A stretch of DNA of 64,000 nucleotides from Acinetobacter lwoffii (GCF_019048525.1 NZ_CP077369.1:1488001-1552000); one strand, 5' to 3'; counted from the stretch's first letter, positions 39,927 to 50,067 are shown. A program made the numbers and translations. Notes: generated from the sequence alone by a model not told the origin.

Positions 39927-40391
39927 ATGCGCGGAAATCCAGAAGTCGTAGATTATTTAAATATGTTGATCGGTGGCGAACTGGCTGCTCGTGACCAATA
40001 CTTGATTCACTCTCGTATGTATGAAGATTGGGGATTGACCAAAATCTTTGAACGTATCGATCACGAAATGCAAGAAGAGTCCCAGCATGCGGATGCGATT
40101 ATCCGTCGTGTTCTGTTCCTTGAAGGAACGCCAAACATGCAGCGCGATGACGTTGAGATTGGCGAGGATGTGGTGAGCTGCCTGAAAGCCGATCTAAAAC
40201 TTGAATATCATGTGCGGGAAAAACTGGCGCAGGGCATCAAACTGTGCGAAGAGAAAGGTGACTATATCAGCCGTGATATGTTACGCCAGCAAATGTCGGA
40301 TACCGAAGAAGACCATACTTACTGGTTAGAAAAACAATTGCGCTTAATCGAACTGATTGGTCTGCAAAATTATATTCAGTCACAGATGTAA
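39927..40391 (+). CDS. Bacterioferritin-like ferritin (FtnA/Bfr) without the haem methionine
   Basis: A 154-residue iron-storage protein. The ferroxidase ligands are present: Glu18, Glu51, His54, Glu93, Glu127 and His130. At position 52, where bacterioferritins place the haem-binding Met, there is Ser (EESQHAD), so it probably cannot bind haem at that site. This resembles the haem-free FtnA subunit of Pseudomonas aeruginosa more than BfrB. The N-terminus [16 protein letters not shown] and the C-terminal [12 protein letters not shown] are typical. Terminator at 40404-40431. Confidence 0.88.
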   Translation: MRGNPEVVDYLNMLIGGELAARDQYLIHSRMYEDWGLTKIFERIDHEMQEESQHADAIIRRVLFLEGTPNMQRDDVEIGEDVVSCLKADLKLEYHVREKLAQGIKLCEEKGDYISRDMLRQQMSDTEEDHTYWLEKQLRLIELIGLQNYIQSQM

Positions 40392-40403
40392 AACCGGATG
40401 AAT

Positions 40404-40431
40404 AAAAAACCCAGCACATGCTGGGTTTTTT
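40404..40431. terminator. Terminator between the ferritin and exbD genes
   Basis: AAAAAACCCAGC pairs with GCTGGGTTTTTT around ACAT. It can serve the ferritin gene on the plus strand and the exbD operon on the minus strand. Confidence 0.88.
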
Positions 40432-40446
40432 ATATCTTGAAAATAC

Positions 40447-40863
40447 TTAGTTGTTGTTACTCATAATGCCAATTTTTTTGACCTCCAGCCTTTGAGCTGC
40501 CGCCATGACCATAGCGATATGTTTATATTCAGTGGCACGATCCGCCTTGATTTTAATCTGATCCTGATCCGCTTTTTGCGCTACTGTCTTGAATAAGTTT
40601 TCCAGAGCTTGGGTATTTGCTACCGGCTGTTCATTCCAGAAAATCTTACCTTGTGCATCCAGACGTAATTCCACCAGCTCAGGCGGTTTTTCATCGGTTA
40701 CAGGAGGCGTTCCATTCGGTAGATCGATATTAATCGAGTTATTCGGCAAAGGAATTGTGATAATAAACATAATCAGCAAGACCAGCATGACATCAATCAG
40801 TGGCGTCATGTTGACATCTAACATCACATCATCATCTTGATTTGAACCAACATTCATACCCAT
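40447..40863 (-). CDS. exbD: ExbD-family proton-channel protein (second copy)
   Basis: A 138-residue single-pass inner-membrane protein. The N-terminal helix has the conserved Asp of the ExbD/TolR family (NMTPLIDVMLVLLIMFIITI), and the periplasmic domain follows. It works with ExbB and TonB to turn the proton gradient into force at outer-membrane receptors. It is the last of four genes transcribed on the minus strand, tonB-exbB-exbD-exbD. It differs from its neighbour at 40885-41310, so the two are diverged paralogues. Confidence 0.9.
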   Translation of the reverse strand: MGMNVGSNQDDDVMLDVNMTPLIDVMLVLLIMFIITIPLPNNSINIDLPNGTPPVTDEKPPELVELRLDAQGKIFWNEQPVANTQALENLFKTVAQKADQDQIKIKADRATEYKHIAMVMAAAQRLEVKKIGIMSNNN

Positions 40864-40884
40864 AAACTTAATCCCTCTTTGTGC

Positions 40885-41310
40885 TTAAGGTGTAGCGGGC
40901 GGAGTGGTGACAAAAGCAATTTTGCCGATACCGGCCTGTTGGGTGGTACTAATCACCTGATCAATTGCTTCATAAGGCGTTATCTGATCACCACGGATAT
41001 GCACTTCAGGCTGAGGTCGCTTTTGAGCTTCTGCCTGTAATCGGCTCAGTAAAACCGTCTTATCCGGGATATAAGACTCATTCCAGAAAATATCGCCGGT
41101 TTTATTGACGGCCAGCTGAACATTTTCTGGCTTGGTTTCATACGGGACATTACGTTCTTCTGGCAGATCGACTGGTACGGTATGAATGGCAACCGGTACA
41201 GTAATCAGGAAGATAATGAGCAGAACCAGCATAATATCAACCAAAGGTGTGGTATTAATGGTTCCAATTACCTCATCATCGCTGTCGTTTGAATTGACCA
41301 TCATTCCCAT
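40885..41310 (-). CDS. exbD: ExbD-family proton-channel protein (first copy)
   Basis: A 141-residue ExbD/TolR-type protein with the conserved membrane Asp in TINTTPLVDIMLVLLIIFLITV. The periplasmic part continues to PPATP. It sits between exbB and the second exbD with short gaps (16 and 21 bp), consistent with one operon. Confidence 0.9.
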   Translation of the reverse strand: MGMMVNSNDSDDEVIGTINTTPLVDIMLVLLIIFLITVPVAIHTVPVDLPEERNVPYETKPENVQLAVNKTGDIFWNESYIPDKTVLLSRLQAEAQKRPQPEVHIRGDQITPYEAIDQVISTTQQAGIGKIAFVTTPPATP

Positions 41311-41326
41311 GGCTGATACCTCACTC

Positions 41327-42211
41327 TTACTTCACGTCACGATTAACAGGATTGTTGGTCGTAATTTCGCCGCTGAGTAATACTGCGTGTAAATCAGAAC
41401 CAAAGGTACGTACTTCTTCCATGACCGCTTTATTACGGCGAGTCAACCAGTTGTAGCCGAGTACCGCAGGAACTGCGACTGCCAGACCGATCGCTGTCAT
41501 GATCAGTGCTTCACCCACTGGACCTGCTACTTTATCAATCGAAGCCTGACCAGAAACACCAATCGCGGTAAGTGCGTGATAGATACCCCAAACCGTACCA
41601 AACAGGCCAACAAAGGGCGCAGTAGAACCTACTGTCGCAAGGAAGGCCAGGCCACCACTCAGATGGTTCTGGATTTTGTCGATCGCACGGGAAATTGAGA
41701 TAGTGACCCAGGTATTGAAATCAATACGCTCAAGTAGTGTACCGCCATGATTTTTAGTTGATTTAATCCCTTTTTCCGCAATAAAACGGTAGACGCTGGC
41801 TTCGTCCAGATTCTCGGTTGCATTATCTAGAGAAGATGATTCCCAGAATTGGTGTTCAGCTTCCTTGGCTTGCTTACGGATCTTACTTTGCTGTAAACAT
41901 TTGCTGATCATGATGTACCAGGTACCGATCGACATAATGACCAGAATGAACAGGGTGACTTTAGATACCATGTCACCTTCTTTCCACATGGCTTCCAGAC
42001 CATAAGGATTGTGAGCAGGTTCTTCAGCCGCAGCAGGTGCTGGAGGCGTCGGTTCAGCCGCTGTCGCTGGTGTTGCCGCTGTATCCGTTACGGTACTGGT
42101 TGGCGTAGCAGACGGTTCGGCAAAAACTGCTTGCAGGGGCAATAAAGTGCTCATGGCAATTACACCGGCAGCAGTCATGTTTTTTAAAGGTTTTAGTGAT
42201 TTTTTCATCAT
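41327..42211 (-). CDS. exbB: ExbB-like proton channel (MotA/TolQ/ExbB family)
   Basis: A 294-residue inner-membrane protein. An N-terminal signal-like helix (about residues 10-31, ending AVFAE) is followed by an Ala/Pro/Thr-rich periplasmic stretch of about 40 residues. Three transmembrane helices follow (VTLFILVIMSIGTWYIM, FLATVGSTAPFVGLFGTVWG, and IMTAIGLAVAVPAVLGYN). The GSTAPFVGLFGTVWGI motif is the family signature. It energises TonB together with the two ExbD proteins. Confidence 0.92.
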   Translation of the reverse strand: MMKKSLKPLKNMTAAGVIAMSTLLPLQAVFAEPSATPTSTVTDTAATPATAAEPTPPAPAAAEEPAHNPYGLEAMWKEGDMVSKVTLFILVIMSIGTWYIMISKCLQQSKIRKQAKEAEHQFWESSSLDNATENLDEASVYRFIAEKGIKSTKNHGGTLLERIDFNTWVTISISRAIDKIQNHLSGGLAFLATVGSTAPFVGLFGTVWGIYHALTAIGVSGQASIDKVAGPVGEALIMTAIGLAVAVPAVLGYNWLTRRNKAVMEEVRTFGSDLHAVLLSGEITTNNPVNRDVK

Positions 42212-42247
42212 AGATCTCCTGATTTTTTTCTTTATCTGTTGTATCTG

Positions 42248-42949
42248 TTAGTCAAGGACAAATTCATAGGGAATGTCATACCAAGATTCTTGCGGCTCGC
42301 CATTTTTCATTGCTGGCTTGAAAGTACATAAACTGAAGGCCTTGGATGCTGCACGATCCAGCGCACGACTACCGCTCGACTTTTTCACTTTGGCATCCTG
42401 GACCTTGCCGGTGGTATTTACATATACAGAGATCAAGACTTCACCTTGTTCTTCATTCATTAGTGCATCACGTGGATAGTCTGGGCGTTTACAACCTGCT
42501 TCACCTTGTGAAACACCACGAGTGACACCAGCGGGTGGAGGGGCTGGTGCTGGAGCGGCTGCGACTACTGGAGCCGGTGCTGCTATCGGACTTGGTGAAG
42601 GATTCGCTGCAACGGGAGTAGGCACTGCAACAGTTGTCGGTTGGGTTGGCGTTGGAAGTGTTTTCTGTACAGGAACGACTTTTTCAACCGGTTTCACCTC
42701 AGGCACTTGTGCCACTTTTTCCACGATTTTTGGTGGTTCAGGTGGTGTTTCTTTTGGTGGCTCAGGTTCAGGCGGCTTAATATCTTGAATAATCATTAGC
42801 TCAACCGGCTGTTCCGTCGGTTTAATAATGTCTTTTGCCATACCAGCCATGAGTACCAGGCCAACCAGGATATGCAAAAAAACAACGACCCCAATACCAG
42901 TCAGTTTTTTGGCGGAGTTTTTTTCTAAGTCTTCAAACTTTGTGCCCAT
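42248..42949 (-). CDS. tonB: Energy transducer TonB
   Basis: A 233-residue protein with an N-terminal membrane anchor (GIGVVVFLHILVGLVLMAGM, about residues 17-36). A long Pro/Val/Ala-rich spacer with Pro-Glu and Pro-Lys runs spans the periplasm, and a C-terminal TonB domain holds YPRDALMNEEQGEVLISVYV. The start ATG 42949 was chosen because AGGAG is five bases upstream; the ATG at 42952 is only two bases from it. It couples the inner-membrane ExbB/ExbD engine to receptors such as the one at 43097. Confidence 0.92.
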   Translation of the reverse strand: MGTKFEDLEKNSAKKLTGIGVVVFLHILVGLVLMAGMAKDIIKPTEQPVELMIIQDIKPPEPEPPKETPPEPPKIVEKVAQVPEVKPVEKVVPVQKTLPTPTQPTTVAVPTPVAANPSPSPIAAPAPVVAAAPAPAPPPAGVTRGVSQGEAGCKRPDYPRDALMNEEQGEVLISVYVNTTGKVQDAKVKKSSGSRALDRAASKAFSLCTFKPAMKNGEPQESWYDIPYEFVLD

Positions 42950-43058
42950 CATGACTCCTAGAATTTAAGACAAACAGGAAATAGTGCACTGATGAGAATT
43001 TTTTTTGATTACAGGCAGCATTATTTTTTGTTTGGCTAAAATTAAACGGGGAAAACCG

Positions 43059-43086
43059 CAAACACCGCTTGGCAGCAGTGTTTGCG
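43059..43086 (-). terminator. Terminator-like hairpin after the TonB-dependent receptor gene
   Basis: A 12-bp stem with one mismatch pairs GCAAACACCGCT with AGCAGTGTTTGC around TGGC, 11 bp beyond the receptor stop; on the minus strand it is followed by GGTTTT. Confidence 0.6.
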
Positions 43087-43096
43087 AAGTAATTAA

Positions 43097-45760
43097 TTAA
43101 AAGAATTTATAGGTACCACGTAAGAAGTAAGCGCGGCCTGTTGGATCGCTATAACGTGGGTCATAACCGTATTGGAAGTTATCCATTACGTCAGAGGCAG
43201 GTGGTTCTGCATCGAACATATTTTTAATACCGGCAGTTAGCTCCAGATTTTTAAATCCTTTGTAAGTGCCAGAAATGTTGTATACGGTGTAGTCAGCAAC
43301 ATCGCGTTCTTCTGAATAGTCTTCATAACCACGAACGAACTGTTGTTCAAACACCATTCTCCAGTTTTCATAAGACCAGTTCACGTTTGCAGTATGTTTC
43401 CAGCGAACCACTGCTGGGTCATCATAAACACCGACATAACCTTCCCACTCGCCGCCTGGTTCACTTTGGTAATCCATTTTGATCACATAAGTACCGTCAA
43501 TACCAAAACCGAAGCGGCCAGTTGCCGTCATTGGAGAAAGATAGTTCAAACTCAAATCAATACCTTGGGTTTTCAAGCCACCGGAGTTAATCAAGTTAGT
43601 TGAGATATGATCGATACGACCTTCTGCATTACGAACAAAGTATTGAGCATACTTTTCTGGATCACCAAAAATTGATGCTTCACCAATCGTTCCCACTAAG
43701 TTTTCAATTTCGATATTGTAGTAATCGGCAGTGAAAACTAAGTTTTTGATCGGTTCAAAGACAAAACCAGCCATGTAAGATGTTGACTCTTCTGGACCTA
43801 GTTCAGAATTGCCGCCTTGTGTACGGATAAACTGGGTATTACATTCAGTTTGGTATCTGGTTTCAGTTGGTGTACCACCCGGGCAAAGAATCGGGTCATT
43901 ATATCTTGCACCAGTCCAAGTTCTGACCGAAGGAGCATTGACCTCATATAAGCTTGGTGCACGGAAACCAGTACTGTAAGAAGTACGGAACATGAGTTCT
44001 TTAGCTGGTTCCCAACGTAAAGCCACTTTAGGATTAAAGGTGTCACCAAAATCGCTATAGTCATCATAACGAGCAGCTAACTGTAATTCCAGGTTGGTCA
44101 ATAAAGGTACTTGGAGTTCAGTAAATACTGCACTAATGTCACGATCGCCTGAGCTTTTTGGTTTATTTGGATCAATACCACTGCCTGGAACTTGAGCAAC
44201 AATTTCAGAATTTACAGTTGCTTCCCAGTCTTGTTTGGAGAAACTGCCACCGAGTGCAAAACCGACATCACCTGCAGGCAGTGTGTAGATTGGACGACTC
44301 ACGGTAAAGTCAATTGTAGTGGATTCTAAAGATGCCTGATTGGTATCGCCTTTGACATCAAAAGTGTTCCATAAGCCGGCATTGGCTGCTGCTTGTGGGC
44401 CAAATGGGTTTAAAGTTCCATTATCAAGTGCAGCCTGAACTCTACTGCGGTTTAAATAACCACTTACGAAACTGTCAGTCGCATCACTTTTTGCATAAGT
44501 AACACCACCATTCATATCCCAACCGTATGCTTCACCTTCAATCCCTGCAAAGATACGGTTCGATTCGTTAATTGACTTAGAAACACGGTTACCGCCTTGT
44601 GAACGTAGATACAGTTGTAATGTGTTAGTCGCCAAGCCATCAACTGCTGGAGTAATACCTTTGCCAGGGTAATATTGACTGGCATAAGGCAAGGTCACAC
44701 TACGACTATAAACATCAGGCGCAATTGAAGTGGTTACTTCATCACGTGCATAGATATACTCACCAATCGCATTAAAGTTATCTGACAATTTGAAAGTTGC
44801 GCGACCTAACGCAGAAAGATTCTCTTGTTCAGGCACAATACCAATAACAGTTTGGGTATTTAAATAACAGAAACCATCTTCAGCAACAGTATCTTTGGTA
44901 TTTAAACAATTATCCCCATAAGGGTTACCCAAAATACCTGTGATAGGATCGTAGAAGTTTGCAGGGAAAGCATTTGCTGAACTGCCATCAATTCCTAATT
45001 CAGGAAGTACCCCACCACGGCGGCTGACTTTACGGTCTTTTGCCCAAATCGTATCTTGTTTTCGGTAATCGATCACACCGTAGACATTAAAACCTTGTTC
45101 ATCTAGATCGCCATATCCCCCAAAAAGCGAAACGTCAATTTTTTCGCCGCCTTTTTCTTCAGGAATTTGACCACCTAAAGTAATGCCCACGCCTTCATAT
45201 TGCTTTTTCGTAATAAAGTTGATTACACCACCCACTGCATCTGCACCATAGACTGCAGATGCGCCGTCACGTAAGACTTCAATGCGCTCTACCAATGCGA
45301 GAGGGATGTTGTTTAAGTTGGTTGAATCGGTACCAAATGCACTGCTTGCAACACGGCGACCATTAATTAAAACTAAAGTTTTATCCGAACCAAGACCACG
45401 TAAATTTGCTGTTGAACCACTGGTATTACTGGCACCGACATTTTGTGCTGTGACATAACTTGCTTGGTTGGCACTGACTTTCATCAATGCTTCTTCTACA
45501 GTGGTTACCCCCTGATTCACCAGATCTTCACCTTTAATAATCGTGATTGGTGAGGCGCTTTGTGCAGCTACTCCTTTAATAGATGAACCTGTCACTGTCA
45601 CTTTTTGAACCTTGGTAGGTTGAGCGGCAGAGTTTTCTGGTTCATCGGCTGCATGTGCCAAAGACAAGCACATCATACTTAAGCTGAGTGCGCTTAACTT
45701 GAGTAGTCTTTTGCTGACGGTTGGAGCCCCCATAGATCCGACCAATTTATTTTTTTTCAT
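43097..45760 (-). CDS. TonB-dependent outer-membrane receptor
   Basis: An 887-residue receptor with a signal peptide (about residues 1-38, cleaving after SLAHA). A TonB-box-like VQKVTVTGS and a plug domain follow (LRGLGSDKTLVLINGRRVAS, RIEVLRDGASAVYGADAVGG). A 22-strand barrel ends in Phe (RGTYKFF). ATG 45760 was chosen for its GGGTGA eight bases upstream; a GTG four codons earlier is the alternative. The plug is of the subtype common to peptide, carbohydrate and vitamin receptors, not a siderophore-specific one. It lies between tonB and the divergent peptide operon, hence the peptide hypothesis. Confidence 0.9.
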   Translation of the reverse strand: MKKNKLVGSMGAPTVSKRLLKLSALSLSMMCLSLAHAADEPENSAAQPTKVQKVTVTGSSIKGVAAQSASPITIIKGEDLVNQGVTTVEEALMKVSANQASYVTAQNVGASNTSGSTANLRGLGSDKTLVLINGRRVASSAFGTDSTNLNNIPLALVERIEVLRDGASAVYGADAVGGVINFITKKQYEGVGITLGGQIPEEKGGEKIDVSLFGGYGDLDEQGFNVYGVIDYRKQDTIWAKDRKVSRRGGVLPELGIDGSSANAFPANFYDPITGILGNPYGDNCLNTKDTVAEDGFCYLNTQTVIGIVPEQENLSALGRATFKLSDNFNAIGEYIYARDEVTTSIAPDVYSRSVTLPYASQYYPGKGITPAVDGLATNTLQLYLRSQGGNRVSKSINESNRIFAGIEGEAYGWDMNGGVTYAKSDATDSFVSGYLNRSRVQAALDNGTLNPFGPQAAANAGLWNTFDVKGDTNQASLESTTIDFTVSRPIYTLPAGDVGFALGGSFSKQDWEATVNSEIVAQVPGSGIDPNKPKSSGDRDISAVFTELQVPLLTNLELQLAARYDDYSDFGDTFNPKVALRWEPAKELMFRTSYSTGFRAPSLYEVNAPSVRTWTGARYNDPILCPGGTPTETRYQTECNTQFIRTQGGNSELGPEESTSYMAGFVFEPIKNLVFTADYYNIEIENLVGTIGEASIFGDPEKYAQYFVRNAEGRIDHISTNLINSGGLKTQGIDLSLNYLSPMTATGRFGFGIDGTYVIKMDYQSEPGGEWEGYVGVYDDPAVVRWKHTANVNWSYENWRMVFEQQFVRGYEDYSEERDVADYTVYNISGTYKGFKNLELTAGIKNMFDAEPPASDVMDNFQYGYDPRYSDPTGRAYFLRGTYKFF

Positions 45761-46463
45761 CGTAAATTTCACCCTTTTGTTATGTGAAGTAGTGCTGGGT
45801 TGATCTAAGCAAGGCGGATGCCAACTTATAAAATTTTATATTTTTATATTTTTAAATTATTGAAAAATATTGATTTAATTGAATGAGGTTTGAATTTATC
45901 GAGCGATACTGAAGAAAAATTAAGAAGTCTGTGTATCGAATCTGAAGAAAGAAGGAAGTGAGACCCCTGTCAAAGCAATAAATAAATATTTAATGAATAA
46001 GAAAGGAATCTAAAACTGAAAGAGAAATTGAATAAAGTTTAATCATGGTGCATAATTTTTACATAAAATATACAATAATTTAATAAGATAATAATTATAT
46101 ATTTCATTTGCTTATGTGTGTATTTTCTTGGGTTGAAACAGTGGGAGGATGCAATAATATGAAACAGGTCTGGTTTATTTTTGTGCAGACTAGGCTTGAA
46201 GCTAGATTTTAAGAATAAACATTAAATTAATGATTCATGGAAAATATTATGTTATTGATAATGTTTTAAATGATTAATAAAAATAAGCTTTTTTGAGTTA
46301 ATAACAGGAAAAAAACGTTATTTTTTGAGGATGGCATGAAATTCGCTTTGTTCAGTTTATTCCATCTGTCCAGCTTTGACCCATCCATTGAAGCAAATAT
46401 GGGATGATGTGTTAAAGACTTCCTATAGCAATTAAAACTTCAAGATCAAGAATAGGTACAAAT
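45761..46463. other. Long AT-rich divergent spacer between the receptor and the peptide operon
   Basis: About 700 bases with no convincing gene. A TTATTGATAATG stretch near 46252-46263 recalls half of a Fur box but is not convincing. The two divergent transcripts must start here. A 17-codon frame at 46160 is discussed among rejected items. Confidence 0.4.
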
Positions 46464-48242
46464 TTGAAATCATCATTTTTCAGTATGACAATTTTGGCCT
46501 TGGCCATGACTACGGGGCAAACCTCCTGGGCAAAATCATCTGCACATCCGGATAAAGTTTTAAACTTGGCTTTCGAAGCACCTGATGATGGTTTTGATAT
46601 GGTCAAAACCTATAATTTTTATAGTGGTAGCGTTGCTGAAGCTATTTTTGAGCCTTTATTGCGTTATGACTATCTGGCGCGGCCTGCAATCTTGGCTCCA
46701 AATACAGCTGAATCTTTACCCAAGGTTGAGCAGGATGGCAAAGTTTATACCTTTAAAGTCAAGCCAGGAATTTATTTCAGTGATGATCCGGCATTTCAGG
46801 GCAAAAAGCGTGAACTGGTGGCGCGTGATTATATCTACTCCATGCAAAGGATCATGGATCCCAAAAATCATTCTCCTTCTTTTTCTTTTATTGAGGGGAA
46901 AATCCTTGGGGCAGATCAGGTCATCCAGCAGGCTAAAAAAACTGGCAAGTTCAACTACGATGCAGCTATTCCCGGTTTAAAAGCACTAGATAAATATACC
47001 TTACAAATTACCCTGACCCGTTCCGATCTGAATTTTCCATATATTCTGGCCTATGTGGCTTTTAGTGGTACCGCACGGGAGGTGATCGAACATTATGGTC
47101 ATCGGGCAGGTCAGCATCCGGTTGGAACAGGGGCTTATCAGTTACACAAATATGTGCCGCGTAGCCGTATTGAACTGACCGCTAACCCGAATTATCGTGG
47201 TTTTGTCTGGAACTTTAAGGGCGATGGTTCCGAGTGGGATCAACGTATTGTCAAAGCCATGCAAGGCAAGCAGATGCCGCAAATTGGCAAGGTCAAAATC
47301 AGTATTATTGAAGAGGAACAGTCTCGCTGGTTGGCTTTAAAGTCTGGACAACTGGACTATGACAAACTCACTGCGAGCGGCGCCGAACAGGCACTGGAAA
47401 ATAAGCAGCTGAAAAGTGAATACAAGAAAAAAGGCATCCTGCATTATCCGAATAAAGAACCGGAAATTACCTATACCATCATGAATATGCGTGATCCGTT
47501 AATTGGTGGGAATTCACTGGAAAAAATTGCCTTACGTCGTGCTCTCGCCTTGTCCTATAACCAGAAAGAAGCTATCCAGCAGTTGTACAAAGGTCATGCC
47601 GATAAAGCTGAAATGATTTTGCCAGAGGGCGTGGGTGGACATGACCCGACGTATAAAAGCAGTATTGCTTATAACCCATTACTGGCCAATAAACTGCTTG
47701 ACCGCTTTGGCTATAAGAAAGGCGCTGATGGTTACCGAACCTTGCCTGATGGCAAACCTTTGACACTAAAAATGAATTCAACCAGCTCAAGCTCTTCGGT
47801 GATTTCTGCAGAGTTATGGAAAAAGAATCTGGATGCGATCGGGGTGCGAATTGAGTTCAAGGTTAGTAATTTTGCTGACAATCTAAAAGAAGCCACCCAA
47901 TGCAAACATATGATGTGGGGGGGAGCCTGGATTGCGGACTATCCGGAAGGGGAAAACTTTGCCCAGTTACTGTATGGGCCAAATGCGCAGCAAGGCAACC
48001 TGAGTTGCTATACCTCAAAAGCCTACGACGCATTGTACCAGACCGCGATGAAACTGCCGCCGCAGCAGCGGACGCCATATTATGAGCAGATGAACCGTCA
48101 GATGGAGGCCGATAATCCATGGATTCTGCACAATACCCGTATACGCAACTGGTTGATTCATCCGCATGTACAGGGCTTTAAGGCCCATCCGGTGACCAGA
48201 GCAGTTTGGCAATATATGGATATTGAACCTGTTAAAAAATAA
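46464..48242 (+). CDS. Peptide ABC transporter substrate-binding protein (SBP family 5), copy 1
   Basis: A 592-residue periplasmic binding protein of the DppA/OppA type. A signal peptide covers residues 1-23 (MTILALAMTTGQTSWA). The body holds the family pattern IFEPLLRYDYLARPAILAPN and YTFKVKPGIYFSDDP. TTG 46464 was chosen since it gives a Lys before the hydrophobic core; the next ATG (46485) would give a shorter, uncharged signal. The sequence is related to the next gene throughout, a tandem duplicate. A lipobox was not seen, so it is soluble. Confidence 0.87.
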   Translation: MKSSFFSMTILALAMTTGQTSWAKSSAHPDKVLNLAFEAPDDGFDMVKTYNFYSGSVAEAIFEPLLRYDYLARPAILAPNTAESLPKVEQDGKVYTFKVKPGIYFSDDPAFQGKKRELVARDYIYSMQRIMDPKNHSPSFSFIEGKILGADQVIQQAKKTGKFNYDAAIPGLKALDKYTLQITLTRSDLNFPYILAYVAFSGTAREVIEHYGHRAGQHPVGTGAYQLHKYVPRSRIELTANPNYRGFVWNFKGDGSEWDQRIVKAMQGKQMPQIGKVKISIIEEEQSRWLALKSGQLDYDKLTASGAEQALENKQLKSEYKKKGILHYPNKEPEITYTIMNMRDPLIGGNSLEKIALRRALALSYNQKEAIQQLYKGHADKAEMILPEGVGGHDPTYKSSIAYNPLLANKLLDRFGYKKGADGYRTLPDGKPLTLKMNSTSSSSSVISAELWKKNLDAIGVRIEFKVSNFADNLKEATQCKHMMWGGAWIADYPEGENFAQLLYGPNAQQGNLSCYTSKAYDALYQTAMKLPPQQRTPYYEQMNRQMEADNPWILHNTRIRNWLIHPHVQGFKAHPVTRAVWQYMDIEPVKK

Positions 48243-48264
48243 CTTGAGAAGATTAAGAACCAGT

Positions 48265-50067
48265 ATGAATGTGAATAAAAATACTTTAAAAAAACTGGCC
48301 AGTGGGGTGTTAGTGGCCGGTTTGATGATGGCAGGGAGTGCATCGACATGGGCCAGCAATCCTGCCAACCCGAATAAGGTTTTAAAAACAGTATTTCTGG
48401 CAGCTGAAACCGGTTTTGATCCGGGTTATATCCAGGACCGTTATTCAGCCAAAATTAATGCCGCGATTTTTGAAACCTTATTTACCTATGATTATCTGGC
48501 CTCGCCAGCAAAATTAGTGCCATTGACTGCGGTCAGTCTGCCTCAAGTCAGTGCGGATGGCCTGACTTATACCATCAAAATCAAAAAGGGTATTTATTTT
48601 GCCAATGATCCGGTCTTTGGCGGTAAAAAACGTGAACTGACTTCGTATGACTATGCTTATAGCTTGAAACGTCTACTGGACCCAAAGCTGCATTCACCGA
48701 ACAGCTGGTTGCTGGATGGCCGAATTAAAGGGCTGGACGCATGGATGGCCCTAACCAAAAAGAATGGCAAAGCCTATGAAAATCCGTTTGAAGGTATTCA
48801 GACCCCAGACCGCTATACCTTGGTATTAAAGCTGAATAATCCGGATCAGAACTTTCCGATGTTGCTGGCACATGGGCCTGCCGCTGCAGTGGCTCGTGAA
48901 GTGATTGAAAAATATAAAGATAAGGCGGGTTGGGTCATGAATAGGCCAGTGGGAACTGGCCCTTACGTGCTCAGCCGTTGGACACCAGGCTCACGGATTA
49001 TCTTAAAACCAAATCCAGCTTATCGTGGTTTTGTCTGGGACTTTAAAGCCAGTGGTGCAGAAGATCAGGCCATTGTAAAAGCCATGCAGGGCAAAAAAAT
49101 GCCTCAAATCGGCACTATTGATGTGCGTGTTATTGAAGAAGCGCAATCACGGATGCTGGCATTTAAGAAAAATGAACTGGACTTGCTCGAAATTGAGGGT
49201 GATATCGTCGTTCAGGCCCTCGATGGCGATAAATTAAAGCCTGAGCTGGCTCAGCAGGGGGTGAAGCTGTCACGTATTTTAGAGCCCTCCATTAGTTACC
49301 ATTACTGGAATATGCAAAACCCGGTCGTGGGTGGTTTCGCGCCAGAAAAAATTGCCTTACGTCGTGCCATGGCGATGGCATTTTCTGTGGAAAACATGAT
49401 CAATGTATTACTTAAGGGAGATGGAGCAAAACTGCACATGCCTATTCCCCCAGGAGTAGCAGGCTATTCACCGTCCTATAAAAGCAGTATTCCCTATTCA
49501 GTCAAAGCAGCCAATATGTTGCTCGACCGCTATAACTACAAGATCGGTGCAGATGGCTGGCGCAAGACGCCTGAAGGGAAACCTCTGGTGATTGAACTGA
49601 TTACTGGGAATACCAGTCGGGGCCAGCAACAGGGTGAGTTCTGGAAAAAGACCCTGGACAGTATCCATATTCAGCTGACCAGTAAGGCCATGCCATTCGC
49701 TGAAGGCATCAAGCTGGAAAAGCAATGTAAAACCATGTTCAAGAGTTCTGCATGGATTGCCGATTATCCAGATGCTGACAACTTTATGCAGTTGTTCTAT
49801 GGCAAGAATGTCAATGTCACCAACAATGCCTGTTTCAAGCATCCTGAGTTTGACCGTCTTTACGAGCAAACCCAGAGCATGCCGCCAGGTCCGGAGCGTG
49901 ATCTGCTCTATCGCAAAATGACCCGGATTCTGGAAGTCAACATGCCGACCCTGATGCTCTATAGCACCTACCGTAATGTCTTGACCCAACCCCAAATTAT
50001 TGGACATAAGTCCCATCCGATTCTGTCTTCAGAATGGATGTATATCGATATTAATACGAAAAAGTAA
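48265..50067 (+). CDS. Peptide ABC transporter substrate-binding protein (SBP family 5), copy 2
   Basis: A 600-residue homologue of the previous protein. The signal peptide runs to about residue 31 (LASGVLVAGLMMAGSASTWA). Shared patterns include YTIKIKKGIYFANDP, GKKRELTSYDYAYSLKRLLDP and NPAYRGFVWDFKASG. ATG 48265 gives a good signal peptide; no strong ribosome binding site was seen. Two binding proteins for one permease pair suggests different peptide ranges. Confidence 0.88.
   Translation: MNVNKNTLKKLASGVLVAGLMMAGSASTWASNPANPNKVLKTVFLAAETGFDPGYIQDRYSAKINAAIFETLFTYDYLASPAKLVPLTAVSLPQVSADGLTYTIKIKKGIYFANDPVFGGKKRELTSYDYAYSLKRLLDPKLHSPNSWLLDGRIKGLDAWMALTKKNGKAYENPFEGIQTPDRYTLVLKLNNPDQNFPMLLAHGPAAAVAREVIEKYKDKAGWVMNRPVGTGPYVLSRWTPGSRIILKPNPAYRGFVWDFKASGAEDQAIVKAMQGKKMPQIGTIDVRVIEEAQSRMLAFKKNELDLLEIEGDIVVQALDGDKLKPELAQQGVKLSRILEPSISYHYWNMQNPVVGGFAPEKIALRRAMAMAFSVENMINVLLKGDGAKLHMPIPPGVAGYSPSYKSSIPYSVKAANMLLDRYNYKIGADGWRKTPEGKPLVIELITGNTSRGQQQGEFWKKTLDSIHIQLTSKAMPFAEGIKLEKQCKTMFKSSAWIADYPDADNFMQLFYGKNVNVTNNACFKHPEFDRLYEQTQSMPPGPERDLLYRKMTRILEVNMPTLMLYSTYRNVLTQPQIIGHKSHPILSSEWMYIDINTKK

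Noticed and set aside
42522..42788. Gly/Ala-rich plus-strand frame opposite tonB
   Set aside because: It is the complement of the Pro-rich TonB spacer codons, a known artefact.
46160..46213. 17-codon frame MKQVWFIFVQTRLEARF in the spacer before the peptide operon, with GGGAGG upstream
   Set aside because: Spacing from the purine run is 11 bases and AT-rich DNA yields such frames by chance. No downstream attenuator was seen. It would need translation data to be credible.
46252..46263. TTATTGATAATG resembling half a Fur box in front of the receptor and peptide operon
   Set aside because: Only a half-match to GATAATGATAATCATTATC; in 60-70% AT DNA this is expected by chance.
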